Shown here: positions 46,726-55,441 of the stretch, piece after piece | Numbering within the stretch: the first letter of the stretch is position 1 | How the letters are laid out: every line of letters begins with the position of its first letter | NCBI GenBank assembly: GCA_965215035.1 | Contig: OZ244040.1 | Location: forward strand, 1,364,001 to 1,428,000 | Length of the DNA: 64,000 bases | From: Azophilus sp965215035 | GTDB taxonomy: Bacteria; Pseudomonadota; Gammaproteobacteria; Pseudomonadales; Azotimanducaceae | Reading direction: 5' to 3' | Made by a program: the position numbers and the translations under genes | Notes under the pieces: generated by a model | Database searches by the model: none | Seen by the model: only the letters and a program-made list of their open reading frames with translations | What the model was told of the DNA's origin: nothing

Positions 46726-46806
46726 GTGTATCAGTTTGCATCCCGAGCCTGCCGAATCCCCTGTGTGCCGTGCCTCCGCTCGGCCCACAAATGCAAACTG
46801 ATACAC
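46726..46806 (+). repeat. 81-bp palindromic-ended repeat, copy C
   Basis: Same orientation as copy A, about 85 percent identical by eye. Perfect 16-bp arms GTGTATCAGTTTGCAT/ATGCAAACTGATACAC. Flanks GGTAGTG and TACC extend the palindrome. Confidence 0.92.
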
Positions 46807-46817
46807 TACCGGCAGGG

Positions 46818-46967
46818 CAGGACCATCCCAAAGTGTTCGGTATTGAGATAAAATTTCAGAAAATCTACTAGATTCCGAAAAATATTACCGAATTTTCTGA
46901 AAAATATTCGAAAACCATCTAAATAAGGCTATGCCGAGGGCTAGTAGACGACTTCGAGATTGCCCTG
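46818..46967 (-). mobile_element. 150-bp MITE-like element, copy 2
   Basis: Inverted copy of 4879-5028, also exactly 150 bp. The left arm is CAGGACCATCCCAAA; the right arm has diverged (GAGATTGCCCTG end). AT-rich core with AAAAATATT repeats is shared. Located beside 81-bp copy C. Confidence 0.78.
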
Positions 46968-47095
46968 ACCGGCGGGGTTTGCGGGTAGATTTGGCCCGAA
47001 TCAAGCTGGCAATGCGGGGTGTTGCGCGCCGAGCAGTGCAGTTGGACGCCAAAATGAGAATTGCGGGATAATTCCCAAAACAAGGGCCTGCTCCG

Positions 47096-47890
47096 TTGGA
47101 CCTCCTCCATACCCTACTGCTGGCGCTCATACAGGGCGTGACCGAATTCCTGCCCATTTCCAGTTCGGCGCACCTCATATTGGCTTCCGAACTGGCTGGC
47201 TGGCCGGACCAGGGGCTGGCGTTCGACGTAGCCCTGCATCTGGGGACGCTGGCCGGGGTGCTTGCGTACTTTCGCGGCGACTGCCGGGCATTTGCCGTAA
47301 GTGGTTGGCGATACGCTCGTACCGGGTATCGGGATGAGAACCTGGACCTGTTGCTGAAGATCGGCGCTGCGACCCTGCCCATCGCCCTCGCCGGCTATCT
47401 ATTGCACGATCTGGCGCAGTCCCGGCTGCGGGGCATGGAGGTCATAGCGGCGGCAACCATCGTCTTCGCGCTGGTGCTTTGGTTTGCGGATACCAGGCGC
47501 GGCGGCGCAGTGGCGCTGAGCTGGCGCAACGCCCTGCTGGTGGGCATCGCCCAGGTATTTGCCATCGTACCGGGTACATCCCGCTCCGGCGTAGTCATTT
47601 CCGCCGCGCTACTGATTGGTCTTTCCCGCACGGCGGCGGCCCGTATCGCCTTTCTGCTGGCGATTCCCACCATCGCCGTGGCCGCCCTGCTGGCTGGCCT
47701 GGAACTTTCGGCCCAGCCCGCGGGCGCCCGGGCCATCGACATGGCCGGCGGCGCGCTGGTGGCTGGCGTCAGCGCTTGGCTCTGCGTGCACTACTTCATC
47801 GCCCTGGTGGAGCGCACCGGCATGTTGCCCTACGTGATCTACCGTCTGCTATTGGGTATGGTATTGGTCGGGATGGTGGTGACGGCGTGA
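47096..47890 (+). CDS. uppP: undecaprenyl-diphosphatase
   Basis: Inner-membrane BacA-type phosphatase that recycles undecaprenyl pyrophosphate for peptidoglycan and surface glycans. 264 residues. Signature motifs are QGVTEFLPISSSAHL (13-27) and PGTSRSG (159-165), within about eight hydrophobic segments. Start TTG 47096, the only one giving a complete first motif. Its stop overlaps ppk2's GTG (GTGA), a pairing not usual for uppP. Supports the surface-polysaccharide genes at the left end. Confidence 0.96.
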   Translation: MDLLHTLLLALIQGVTEFLPISSSAHLILASELAGWPDQGLAFDVALHLGTLAGVLAYFRGDCRAFAVSGWRYARTGYRDENLDLLLKIGAATLPIALAGYLLHDLAQSRLRGMEVIAAATIVFALVLWFADTRRGGAVALSWRNALLVGIAQVFAIVPGTSRSGVVISAALLIGLSRTAAARIAFLLAIPTIAVAALLAGLELSAQPAGARAIDMAGGALVAGVSAWLCVHYFIALVERTGMLPYVIYRLLLGMVLVGMVVTA

Positions 47891-48696
47891 AAGAGCGCAA
47901 GGGCGGCGGCAAGCCTAGTCAAATCGACGACGCAACCTATCGCAGAGAATTGTTCCGCCTGCAGCTTGAACTGGTCAAGCTGCAGGCGTGGATTGAGCGA
48001 CGGGGGCTCAAGATAGTCGTTGTCTTCGAAGGTCGCGATGCGGCCGGCAAGGGTGGCGTCATCAAGCGCATAACAAGGTACCTCAACCCGCGTGTGTGCC
48101 GGGTGGTGGCGCTGCCGGCACCCACGGAACGCGAAACCACGCAGTGGTACTTCCAGCGCTACGTGGCGCACCTGCCGGCGGCGGGGGAAATGGTTCTATT
48201 CGACCGAAGCTGGTACAACCGGGCTGGAGTGGAGCGGGTCATGGGCTTTTGCAGCGCTGCGGAGCACCGGGAATTCCTGCGTTCCTGCCCGCAGTTCGAG
48301 CGTATGCTGGTGCGCTCCGGCATCATCTTGATCAAGTACTGGTTCTCGATCTCCGACGAGGAACAGGAACGGCGCTTCCGCGCCCGAATCGATGAGCCCC
48401 ACAAGCGCTGGAAGCTGAGCCCCATCGACCTGGAGTCGCGCGCACGCTGGGTGGAGTATTCCCGGGCCAAGGACGAGATGTTCGCCCACTGTGACATCAA
48501 GCAGGCACCTTGGTACGTGGTCGATTCGGAAATCAAGAGTCATGCGCGGCTTAGCTGCATCAACCACCTGCTAAGCCTGATTCCCTATGAGGATCTGACG
48601 CCGGCACCGGTGGAGCTGCCGCCACGCAAGAGTGGCAAGGGCCCTATGCGCCCGCCAATGTCCGAGCAGACCTTTGTTCCGGAGTATGACCCCTAA
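47887..48696 (+). CDS. ppk2: polyphosphate kinase 2
   Basis: Uses polyphosphate to phosphorylate nucleoside mono- or diphosphates. 269 residues, single-domain PPK2. Walker A GRDAAGKGG (49-57), Walker B-like FDRSWYNRAG (105-114) and lid GFCSAAEHREF are clear. GTG 47887 overlaps uppP by four bases. Whether class I or another PPK2 class is not decidable by eye. Confidence 0.95.
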   Translation: MKERKGGGKPSQIDDATYRRELFRLQLELVKLQAWIERRGLKIVVVFEGRDAAGKGGVIKRITRYLNPRVCRVVALPAPTERETTQWYFQRYVAHLPAAGEMVLFDRSWYNRAGVERVMGFCSAAEHREFLRSCPQFERMLVRSGIILIKYWFSISDEEQERRFRARIDEPHKRWKLSPIDLESRARWVEYSRAKDEMFAHCDIKQAPWYVVDSEIKSHARLSCINHLLSLIPYEDLTPAPVELPPRKSGKGPMRPPMSEQTFVPEYDP

Positions 48697-48711
48697 CCGC
48701 GAACAAACGAG

Positions 48712-49059
48712 TCAGCGGGTGGGCATTGCCTCGCCCTCGACGAGTGCGAGGGCATCGGGCAAGGCGCGGCCAACGTAGCCTTCGACAACGGCGAGCCGCT
48801 CTCTAATCGCAGCTTGGCCTTCCTGGAGGCTCCCGATCTTGATCTCAAGCCGCTGAATCCTAGCCTCCAATCGAGTTTCGCTGTCCTGGATCTTGGTCTC
48901 CAGTCTAGCTTCGCTACCCTCGATTCTGACTTCCAGTCGAGCATCGACACGTTCGATCTTGGCATCCAGCCAAACGGCCTGGCCAAGTACCGCCACACCG
49001 ACCGCGATAATCGCCCAGAATTCGGGGTTAGGCCTGCGGGAGGCGGACTGATTGTTCAT
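48712..49059 (-). CDS. membrane-anchored coiled-coil protein with 11-residue repeats
   Basis: Not recognised. 115 residues: a hydrophobic segment at about 13-30 (FWAIIAVGVAVLGQAVWL), then about 32-75 as an amphipathic coil made of 11-residue units of the ARLE.(K/R)I..SE kind, mirrored in the DNA by repeated 33-bp segments. It resembles, by plan only, the heptad protein at 50408. It faces ssb in the same direction with a 20-bp gap, so the two could be cotranscribed. Confidence 0.6.
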   Translation of the reverse strand: MNNQSASRRPNPEFWAIIAVGVAVLGQAVWLDAKIERVDARLEVRIEGSEARLETKIQDSETRLEARIQRLEIKIGSLQEGQAAIRERLAVVEGYVGRALPDALALVEGEAMPTR

Positions 49060-49077
49060 GGCCGGTGCCTGGCACTC

Positions 49078-49539
49078 CTAGAACGGAATGTCGTCGTCGA
49101 ATTCGTCGTCGTCGCTCAACGTCGGCGCGTTCGGCGCGGGTTGGTCGCGCCCGGGTGCCGGCGCACTGCGTTGCTCGAAGCCCGAGGGCGGGCCCGCCTC
49201 GCCACCGCGCCCGTCGAGCATCTGCATGTCTCTGGCTATGATTTCCGTGCGATAGCGCTTTTGGCCTTCCTGCTCCCAGCTCGATGTTCTGAGGCTGCCT
49301 TCAATGTATACCTTGGAACCCTTCCGCAAATACTGTGCGGCGATCTCGGCCAGCCGCGAAAAGCAAACCACATTGTGCCATTCGGTACGTTCCTGCCGCT
49401 CGCCGCTTTGCCGGTCGCGCCAGGAATCGCTGGTGGCCACGCTGAAGTTGGTTACCGCGTTGCCTGCCTGGGAGTACCGGGTTTCCGGGTCTCGACCCAG
49501 GTTGCCGATGAGCATGACCTTGTTTATACCCCTTGCCAT
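49078..49539 (-). CDS. ssb: single-stranded DNA-binding protein
   Basis: OB-fold protein coating ssDNA in replication and repair. 153 residues from ATG 49539. MARGINKVMLIGNLGRDPETRY opens the OB fold (to about 110), followed by a Pro/Gly/Gln linker and the acidic tip DDDEFDDDIPF that recruits partners. An upstream in-frame ATG at 49617 would add 26 atypical residues. Upstream GGAAAGG is a good ribosome site. Neighbour of uvrA as in other proteobacteria. Confidence 0.98.
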   Translation of the reverse strand: MARGINKVMLIGNLGRDPETRYSQAGNAVTNFSVATSDSWRDRQSGERQERTEWHNVVCFSRLAEIAAQYLRKGSKVYIEGSLRTSSWEQEGQKRYRTEIIARDMQMLDGRGGEAGPPSGFEQRSAPAPGRDQPAPNAPTLSDDDEFDDDIPF

Positions 49540-49720
49540 ATGCCTTTCCGTGACCGTTTTCGCTAGCGCGTAGTTTAGCCGATTGCCGGACGCAAAAGCT
49601 AAGGCGGAACGCCACAATCCAGGTGCGACATCCGCCGGTGATCCGGTCGGCTATCGCCCGTTGCGCTCTGGATTCCGGTGCCGGCTGGGTCACCCCCCCT
49701 CCGCCCGCCCGGGCATCCCC

Positions 49721-49726
49721 TATAAT
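49721..49726 (+). promoter_or_regulatory. possible nadD promoter -10 (TATAAT)
   Basis: Perfect TATAAT 32 bp before the chosen TTG start of nadD. No clear -35 (17 bp upstream is C-rich). It overlaps the alternative ATG 49725. Confidence 0.4.
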
Positions 49727-49757
49727 GGATCGATCGCAATGCCGGGAGTCGCGAGCG

Positions 49758-50411
49758 TTGATCTGTTTGTTCGGCGGAACCTTCGACCCGGTGCACAATG
49801 GCCACCTGCATGCCGCCGGAATAGCCGCCAAGCGCCTGTCGTGCGGCGTTCGCCTAGTGCTGTCGGCCCGGCCACCGCACCGCGCCGGGCCGGTGGCGGC
49901 CATCGAAGATCGCTGGGCGATGTTGACGGTCGCTTGCGCCGATTTGCCGGAATTGGTCGCGGACGACACCGAAATCCGCCGCCGGCACCCGAGCTATACG
50001 GTGGACACGCTCCGCAGTGTTCGTCGGCAATACCCCAATCAACCATTGTTCTGGGCGGTCGGAGTCGATGCGTTCCGCGAGCTGCGCACCTGGCATCGCT
50101 GGCGGGAGCTGTTTGGCCTGGCGCATCTGCTTTTGCTGGACCGGCCAGCGGCGGTGATGGATGCGGGGGCGCGGGCGATTTACGAGCGGTTCCGGGTGGA
50201 TACCGTGCCCGCTGCTCCCTGTGGTGCCATCCTCAAGATCGACGCCCACATGCTGGACGTATCAGCATCCCAGATCCGGGCCTCGGTCGCCGCCGGGCAG
50301 CCGGTCGCACACTTGCTCCCGGCAGGGGTCGCAACCTATATTAGACGGCACGGGCTCTATTTGGGAGATAAGGCGACTGCGATCCCTTATCAGCAGCAAA
50401 CACGGACATGA
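49758..50411 (+). CDS. nadD: nicotinate-nucleotide adenylyltransferase
   Basis: Adenylylates nicotinate mononucleotide in NAD synthesis. 217 residues from TTG 49758 (E. coli 213), preceded by GGGAG. Contains GGTFDPVHNGHL (6-17, the nucleotidyltransferase HxGH motif) and the C-terminal SASQIRA. ATG 49725 is the alternative but sits on a TATAAT. Its stop overlaps the ATG of the next gene as ATGA. Confidence 0.96.
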   Translation: MICLFGGTFDPVHNGHLHAAGIAAKRLSCGVRLVLSARPPHRAGPVAAIEDRWAMLTVACADLPELVADDTEIRRRHPSYTVDTLRSVRRQYPNQPLFWAVGVDAFRELRTWHRWRELFGLAHLLLLDRPAAVMDAGARAIYERFRVDTVPAAPCGAILKIDAHMLDVSASQIRASVAAGQPVAHLLPAGVATYIRRHGLYLGDKATAIPYQQQTRT

Positions 50412-50704
50412 CTTACGAAATCGCCTCCCTAGCCATCAGCCTAGCCATCGGCCTCGGGCAGATAGGCATCCTGTGGGTCGGCATCCGCGCCATGAACCGC
50501 TCGAGCGACGAGCGCGCCCGCGCCCGTGCCCAGGCCGCGAAGCTTGCCGACCAGCGCCACGCCGAGACGATGGCCGCGCTCGAAATGCAGCGCCAGGCGT
50601 TCGAAACGCAGCACCAAGCGCTCGAAACACAGCGCGGGGCGCTCGAAATCCAGAGTCGGGCGCTCGAAACCCTCATCGTCCGCACCGCCCCGGCCGCCGA
50701 ATGA
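50408..50704 (+). CDS. membrane-anchored coiled-coil protein with 7-residue repeats
   Basis: Not recognised. 98 residues: a hydrophobic segment at 6-26, then from about residue 55 a tandem array of heptads, ALEMQRQ, AFETQHQ, ALETQRG, ALEIQSR, ALETLIV, encoded by 21-bp DNA repeats. Start overlaps nadD's stop by four bases. It is not part of the usual nadD-rsfS pair in other species. Plan, size and neighbourhood resemble the protein at 48712, so both may be anchors or scaffolds of similar use; this is inference. Confidence 0.6.
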   Translation: MTYEIASLAISLAIGLGQIGILWVGIRAMNRSSDERARARAQAAKLADQRHAETMAALEMQRQAFETQHQALETQRGALEIQSRALETLIVRTAPAAE

Positions 50705-50941
50705 GCGGTGGCCGGTTCCCAGCGAGTCGGCACCCCGGTGCACTGGGGGAGCCCGGCGTGGAACTGCCGGCGGTCTGGCGCTCGGAGTTGCGCGGGGCGG
50801 ATTGGGCGGTGGGGGCGAAGTAGCGTTCGCTGTGCGTCGGCGCGCCGCTCTCTGGAGTGGATTCTGTCGGCCTTCGTCTTCCGCGGCGGCGGACTTGGGT
50901 TGCTGGTTGGCTATCTCAAGGGGTTTCGCCTGGGGGAATGA
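50701..50941 (+). other. unresolved 240-bp stretch before rsfS
   Basis: A 40-residue frame starts at ATG 50701 (overlapping the previous stop as ATGA) and stops at 50823, and a second short frame ends 50941 with a hydrophobic C-terminal stretch WILSAFVFRGGGLGLLVGYL. Neither is recognised. The stretch may be a degraded small membrane-protein gene. Confidence 0.3.
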
Positions 50942-51283
50942 GTGACCTCTGAAGGCCTGCGCGACCACATTGTAGAGGCGTTGGAAAGCCGCAAGGGCCG
51001 CGATGTGCTGGCATTGGATGTGGGCGACCTCACCGACATAACGGACTTCATGATTATCGCTAGCGGCACATCCAACCGACATGTCCGGGCGTTGGTTGAC
51101 CAGGTAATCCAGGCGGCCAAACAACATCGGCACCCGCCGCTTGGCGTTGAGGGCAAAGATTCGTGCGAGTGGGTGCTGCTCGACCTCGGCGATGTGCTGG
51201 TGCACGTCATGCAGGCCGCTACCCGGGAGTTCTACGACCTGGAGCGGTTGTGGTGCCCGCTGACGGCCGACCCCGGCGACTGA
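50942..51283 (+). CDS. rsfS: ribosomal silencing factor RsfS
   Basis: Binds L14 and blocks subunit joining during starvation. 113 residues from GTG 50942 (E. coli 105). The core reads DVLALDVGDLTDITDFMIIASGTSNRHVRALVDQV and WVLLDLGDVLVHVM. It normally precedes rlmH; here mrdA begins 27 bp later and rlmH is absent. Confidence 0.97.
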   Translation: MTSEGLRDHIVEALESRKGRDVLALDVGDLTDITDFMIIASGTSNRHVRALVDQVIQAAKQHRHPPLGVEGKDSCEWVLLDLGDVLVHVMQAATREFYDLERLWCPLTADPGD

Positions 51284-51310
51284 ACGATACCCGCCCACCT
51301 CTGCCGTTCC

Positions 51311-53197
51311 ATGGCGCCGTCGCTCCGCATCAAGGATAAGCACCAGGAACACAGGGTGTTTGTCAACCGTGCGTGGGCGTTATTCGCCATGGCGCTGGGG
51401 CTTGCGTCGTTGTTGGTACTACGCATGGTCCAACTTCAGGTTTGGGAACACCATGTGTACCGAACCCGGTCGGATGAGAATCGCATCAGCGTGCAACCGC
51501 TGGCACCGGCAAGGGGCATCATCTTTGATCGGCGCGGCCTTGTCCTGGCCGAAAACCGGCCCGTCTTCAGCCTGGCGCTGGTCGGCGAACGCATTGGCGA
51601 TCTCGACCGGTTCATTCGGGAACTGTCGGAGGTGGTGCCGATTGACCAGGCCGATCTGGCGGGATTCCAAGATCGACTCAAAGGCCGGCGACGGCCTTTC
51701 GAAGCCGTGACCCTCAAGCCCTCGCTGACGGAGGAGGAGGTGGCGGCGCTGGCGGTGAACCGGCATCGCTTCATCGGTGCGGAGGTACGTGCGCGGCTGG
51801 CTCGATACTATCCATTGGGTGAGCTCGCCGTCCACCCGGTAGGGTCGGTTCGCCGCATCTCGGGTGAAGACCTGCAAGGCGTAGACCCGGTTCGCTACAG
51901 TGCGACGCAGTACATCGGCAAGCGGGGCATTGAGCAGTTCTACGAGTACTCGCTGCACGGCAGCGTGGGTGATCGAAGGGTCGAGATGGATGCGCACGGC
52001 CGGGTTCGCCGGGTGCTCGATGTCACGCCCCCGCAGGCCGGCCAGAACATCACTCTGCATCTCGACAGCCAGTTGCAGGTCGCCGCGATGGCGGCGCTGT
52101 CTCCACGCCGGGGTGCCGTGGTCGCGCTGGACACCCGCTCGGGCGGCATCCTGGCGATGGCCAGCAGCCCCAGTTACGACCCCAATCTCTTCGCAACCGG
52201 TATCAGCGGAGACCGGTACCGGGAGTGGACCGCCTCGCGCGACAAGCCGCTGTTCGACCGCACGATCAACGGCCAGTATGCGCCCGGTTCCACCTTCAAA
52301 CCGGTGGTGGCCTTGGCGGCGCTCTCTCAAGGTGTGATCGATTGGGACGAGAAGATAACGGACTCTGGCTCGTTTCGGCTGCCAGGATCGAGCAGGATCT
52401 ATCGCGATTGGAACTGGACCAGGAGCAACCCGGGCGGCCAGGGCATCGTTGATCTCCATCGTGCTATCTATCGTTCATCCAATGTATTTTTCTATCACCT
52501 TGGCCACCGCCTGCACATCGATCAGCTTGCGGCCTTCGCGCATCAGTTCGGCTACGGACGGGTGACTTCGGTCGATGTGGCGGGGGCCAGCGGCGGGCTA
52601 GTGCCCAACCCGGCCTGGAAACGTGGTGCCAGGGGAGAGGCCTGGTCGGCGGGCGACAACGTGAATCTGAGCATCGGCCAGGGCGACCTCCTGGCCACGC
52701 CGCTGCAGGTGGCCACGGTGGCCGCGATAATCGCCAATCGGGGCCGGTGGGTGCGGCCGCGCATGCTGTTGGCGAGTGACGGCCCGCTTGCCGAGTTCGA
52801 CCCGCCGCCGCCTCTGCCGCCCATAGCCGGGCCGTCCCCGGAGGATTGGGAGCGGCTGGTGGACGCCATGGAGGACGTTGTGCATCGCGGCAACCGAGGA
52901 GTCGGGCAGAATGGCACGGCCTGGGCCTATATGGGTCGCGGGCTTGGCTACCGTATGGCGGGCAAGTCCGGCACCGCCCAGGTCGTGGGCATTGCCCAGG
53001 GTGAGGAATATGACGAGGAACTACTCGACGAATACAGTCGAAAGCATGCCTGGTTCATGGCGTTTGCCCCGGCGGACGATCCAGTGATCGCCGTCGGCGT
53101 CCTGGTGGAGAATGGCGGCGGCGGAAGTTCGGTTGCGGGCCCGCTTGCCCGGGAGGTGATCGATGCCTACCTGTCGCCCAGGATAGCCCAGCGATGA
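51311..53197 (+). CDS. mrdA: peptidoglycan transpeptidase PBP2
   Basis: Elongation-specific class B penicillin-binding protein of the rod complex. 628 residues. One N-terminal hydrophobic anchor (about 20-42), a pedestal domain with RGIIFDRRG, then the transpeptidase: catalytic S327-T-F-K330, S389-S-N391 and K552-S-G-T555. ATG 51311 follows 27 bp after rsfS. Its stop overlaps the ATG of mrdB (ATGA), linking synthesis of the two partners. Confidence 0.98.
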   Translation: MAPSLRIKDKHQEHRVFVNRAWALFAMALGLASLLVLRMVQLQVWEHHVYRTRSDENRISVQPLAPARGIIFDRRGLVLAENRPVFSLALVGERIGDLDRFIRELSEVVPIDQADLAGFQDRLKGRRRPFEAVTLKPSLTEEEVAALAVNRHRFIGAEVRARLARYYPLGELAVHPVGSVRRISGEDLQGVDPVRYSATQYIGKRGIEQFYEYSLHGSVGDRRVEMDAHGRVRRVLDVTPPQAGQNITLHLDSQLQVAAMAALSPRRGAVVALDTRSGGILAMASSPSYDPNLFATGISGDRYREWTASRDKPLFDRTINGQYAPGSTFKPVVALAALSQGVIDWDEKITDSGSFRLPGSSRIYRDWNWTRSNPGGQGIVDLHRAIYRSSNVFFYHLGHRLHIDQLAAFAHQFGYGRVTSVDVAGASGGLVPNPAWKRGARGEAWSAGDNVNLSIGQGDLLATPLQVATVAAIIANRGRWVRPRMLLASDGPLAEFDPPPPLPPIAGPSPEDWERLVDAMEDVVHRGNRGVGQNGTAWAYMGRGLGYRMAGKSGTAQVVGIAQGEEYDEELLDEYSRKHAWFMAFAPADDPVIAVGVLVENGGGGSSVAGPLAREVIDAYLSPRIAQR

Positions 53198-54318
53198 GTC
53201 GAACTCCGATGTCGGGCCCCGCCCAAGGGCGCCCAGCGCGCGCACGCACGGGACGGATTCGAGGTGTAGACCCGCTGCTCTGCTATCTGCTCGGGGCGGT
53301 CATGGTGTTCGGCCTCCTGGTTCTCTATAGCGCCGTGGATGGCGATGGACCAGTGTTTCGGGCCCAGTTGTGGCGCTTGGCGCTCGGTGTGCTCGCCATG
53401 TTGGTTGTTTCCCAGTTTCCGCCGCAGTTCTACCTGCGCTCGACGCCTTGGCTCTACCTCGTGGTGGTGCTGCTGCTGCTTGTCGTTTTGGCGGCCGGAA
53501 TTGAGGCCAAGGGAGCGACGCGCTGGCTGGAGATTCCAGGTCTGCCGCGATTCCAGCCTTCGGAACTTGCCAAGCTGGTGCTGCCAATGACGATCGCTTG
53601 GTATTTTCATGATCGCCCGCTGCCGCCTTCGTTGCGGGAAATTGCCGTGGCACTGGCGCTCACTGCCCTACCTGCGGGCTGCATATTCCTGCAACCAGAT
53701 CTGGGTACCGCCATTCTCGTTGTGGCGGCGGGGCTCTGTGTCATCCTGCTGACGGGCGTGCCTTGGCGTTGGATCGGGTTGGCGCTCTTGGGCGTGGCTG
53801 CCCTTGCGCCGGCGATGTGGTACGGTCTCAAGGAGTATCAGCGCGAGCGAATCATCACCCTGTTCGACCCGGAGGGCGACCCGCTGGGTGCGGGCTGGAG
53901 CATTATTCAATCGAACACGGCGATTGGCTCGGGCGGCTTCTTCGGCAAGGGTTTGGGCCTTGGAACCCAGAGCCAATTGCAGTTTCTGCCGGAAAGCCAT
54001 ACAGACTTCGTTATCGCCGTGGTCGGCGAAGAGATGGGATTGCTGGGTGTCGCCAGTCTCTTGGCGCTTTACATGGCGATCATAGGCAGAGTATTGTTCA
54101 TTGCAGCGCAAAAGCGTCATGCCTTTTCCAGCCTGCTCGCCGGGGCGCTGGGGTTCGTATTTTTCGTCTCCCTGTTTGTGAATATCGCCATGGTTTCAGG
54201 GTTGCTGCCGGTTGTTGGCGTACCACTACCGCTGGTTAGCTACGGCGGCACCTCGGTCATCACCACATTGGCGGGCTTTGGCGTGATCATGTCCATACAC
54301 AACCACCGACCCTGGTAG
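53194..54318 (+). CDS. mrdB: peptidoglycan glycosyltransferase RodA
   Basis: SEDS-family polymerase that pairs with PBP2. 374 residues, about ten hydrophobic segments. Signature segments: LLVLAAGIEAKGATRWLEIPG, FQPSELAKLVLPM, and FLPESHTDFVIAVVGEE, with GFVFFVSLFVNIAM near the end. Start overlaps mrdA by four bases. The next gene is a lytic enzyme, consistent with coordinated wall growth and turnover. Confidence 0.98.
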   Translation: MSRTPMSGPAQGRPARARTGRIRGVDPLLCYLLGAVMVFGLLVLYSAVDGDGPVFRAQLWRLALGVLAMLVVSQFPPQFYLRSTPWLYLVVVLLLLVVLAAGIEAKGATRWLEIPGLPRFQPSELAKLVLPMTIAWYFHDRPLPPSLREIAVALALTALPAGCIFLQPDLGTAILVVAAGLCVILLTGVPWRWIGLALLGVAALAPAMWYGLKEYQRERIITLFDPEGDPLGAGWSIIQSNTAIGSGGFFGKGLGLGTQSQLQFLPESHTDFVIAVVGEEMGLLGVASLLALYMAIIGRVLFIAAQKRHAFSSLLAGALGFVFFVSLFVNIAMVSGLLPVVGVPLPLVSYGGTSVITTLAGFGVIMSIHNHRPW

Positions 54319-54337
54319 CGGATTGGGACGGAAACCG

Positions 54338-55414
54338 ATGAGAAATCTACTGCGCATCACGGTCGCATCGAGCGTTACAGCGCTTCTGCTCCATGGTCCG
54401 GTCAGTGCCGACTATTCCGCGAGGGACGATGTCCGCGCCTATGTGGACGAACTGGTGGCGCTGCATGGGTTCGACCAGGCGGCGCTCATGCAGACGTTCA
54501 CCGCCGCCCGGCATCGGCCCGCTATCGTCAAGGCTATCTCCAGGCCTGCGGAACGCGCACTCAAATGGTACGAATACCGCAACATTTTTATCACCGACGA
54601 GCGCATCGTTCGGGGCATCGACTTTTGGGCGGATAATCTAGCCGCGCTGCAGAGGGCCCAGGCGGCTTTCAATGTTGCCCCCGAATACGTGGTGGCGATT
54701 ATCGGCGTGGAGACCTACTTCGGCAGGGTGATGGGTTCGCACCGGGTGCTCGACGCGCTATCCACCCTGGCTTTCGACTACCCTCCGCGGGCCGGTTTTT
54801 TCCGCAACGAGTTGACACAATTGCTGTTGCTTGCGCGCGAGGAAAAACTTTCCCCGGCTGAACTCAAGGGCTCCTATGCCGGGGCCATGGGCTACGGCCA
54901 GTTCATTCCGTCGAGCTACCGGCATTACGCTGTGGATTTCGATGGCGACGGTACCCGGGACATCTGGACGAATACCACCGATGCCATCGGCAGTGTTGCG
55001 AACTACTTTGCCGAGCATGGCTGGCGGGGCGATGGCAAGGTGGCCCTGCCTGTGACGGCATCGGGCGGCGAGATCGAGAAAGTCGCCAACCAGGGCCTAT
55101 CCCTAGACAGGACCGTGGCCGATTTTGCAGCACTCGGCGTTCAGGTTCCAGACATCGACGCTGCCGCCAAAGCCGCGCTGTTTCGCATGGAGCTTGAAGA
55201 CGGGGTGGAATACTGGCTGGCATTGCACGACTTCTACGTGATTACCCGCTACAACCGCAGTGCCATGTATGCTCTAGCCGTGCATCAACTCGGTCAGGAT
55301 ATCAAGGCAGTCCGCGCAAGATGCGGAACGCTTCGCCGAGTAGACTCGCCGTGCATCAACGCGGTCAGAACCTCAAGGCACCCCGCACAAGATGCGAAAC
55401 GCCTCGACGAGTAG
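54338..55414 (+). CDS. mltB: membrane-bound lytic murein transglycosylase B family
   Basis: Cleaves the glycan backbone of peptidoglycan. 358 residues from ATG 54338 after GGGACGGA. A Sec signal (about 1-24, ending VSA) precedes the SLT-like domain; the catalytic Glu is E125 in GVETYFG, with the YAGAMGYGQFIPSSYRHYAVDF signature. No lipobox cysteine is seen, so it may be soluble rather than lipid-anchored. The 3' end carries a 71-bp tandem duplication which shifts frame and gives a novel Cys/Arg-rich tail after about residue 325. Confidence 0.95.
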   Translation: MRNLLRITVASSVTALLLHGPVSADYSARDDVRAYVDELVALHGFDQAALMQTFTAARHRPAIVKAISRPAERALKWYEYRNIFITDERIVRGIDFWADNLAALQRAQAAFNVAPEYVVAIIGVETYFGRVMGSHRVLDALSTLAFDYPPRAGFFRNELTQLLLLAREEKLSPAELKGSYAGAMGYGQFIPSSYRHYAVDFDGDGTRDIWTNTTDAIGSVANYFAEHGWRGDGKVALPVTASGGEIEKVANQGLSLDRTVADFAALGVQVPDIDAAAKAALFRMELEDGVEYWLALHDFYVITRYNRSAMYALAVHQLGQDIKAVRARCGTLRRVDSPCINAVRTSRHPAQDAKRLDE

Positions 55415-55421
55415 GCTCGCG
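55280..55421 (+). repeat. 71-bp tandem duplication over the mltB stop
   Basis: Two imperfect copies of 71 bp begin with GTGCATCAAC at 55280 and 55351. Because 71 is not a multiple of three, the second copy is read in another frame and supplies the stop at 55412. Confidence 0.85.
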
Positions 55422-55441
55422 GCGTTGATGGACGCGCTCAA

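Larger units (their letters stand above)
46594..47095. other. uvrA-uppP intergenic region
   Basis: 502 bp between divergent uvrA and uppP. It holds the 81-bp repeat copy C (46726-46806) and the 150-bp element copy 2 (46818-46967), only 11 bp apart. The remaining 130 bp next to uvrA and 128 bp next to uppP carry no supported gene. Confidence 0.8.
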
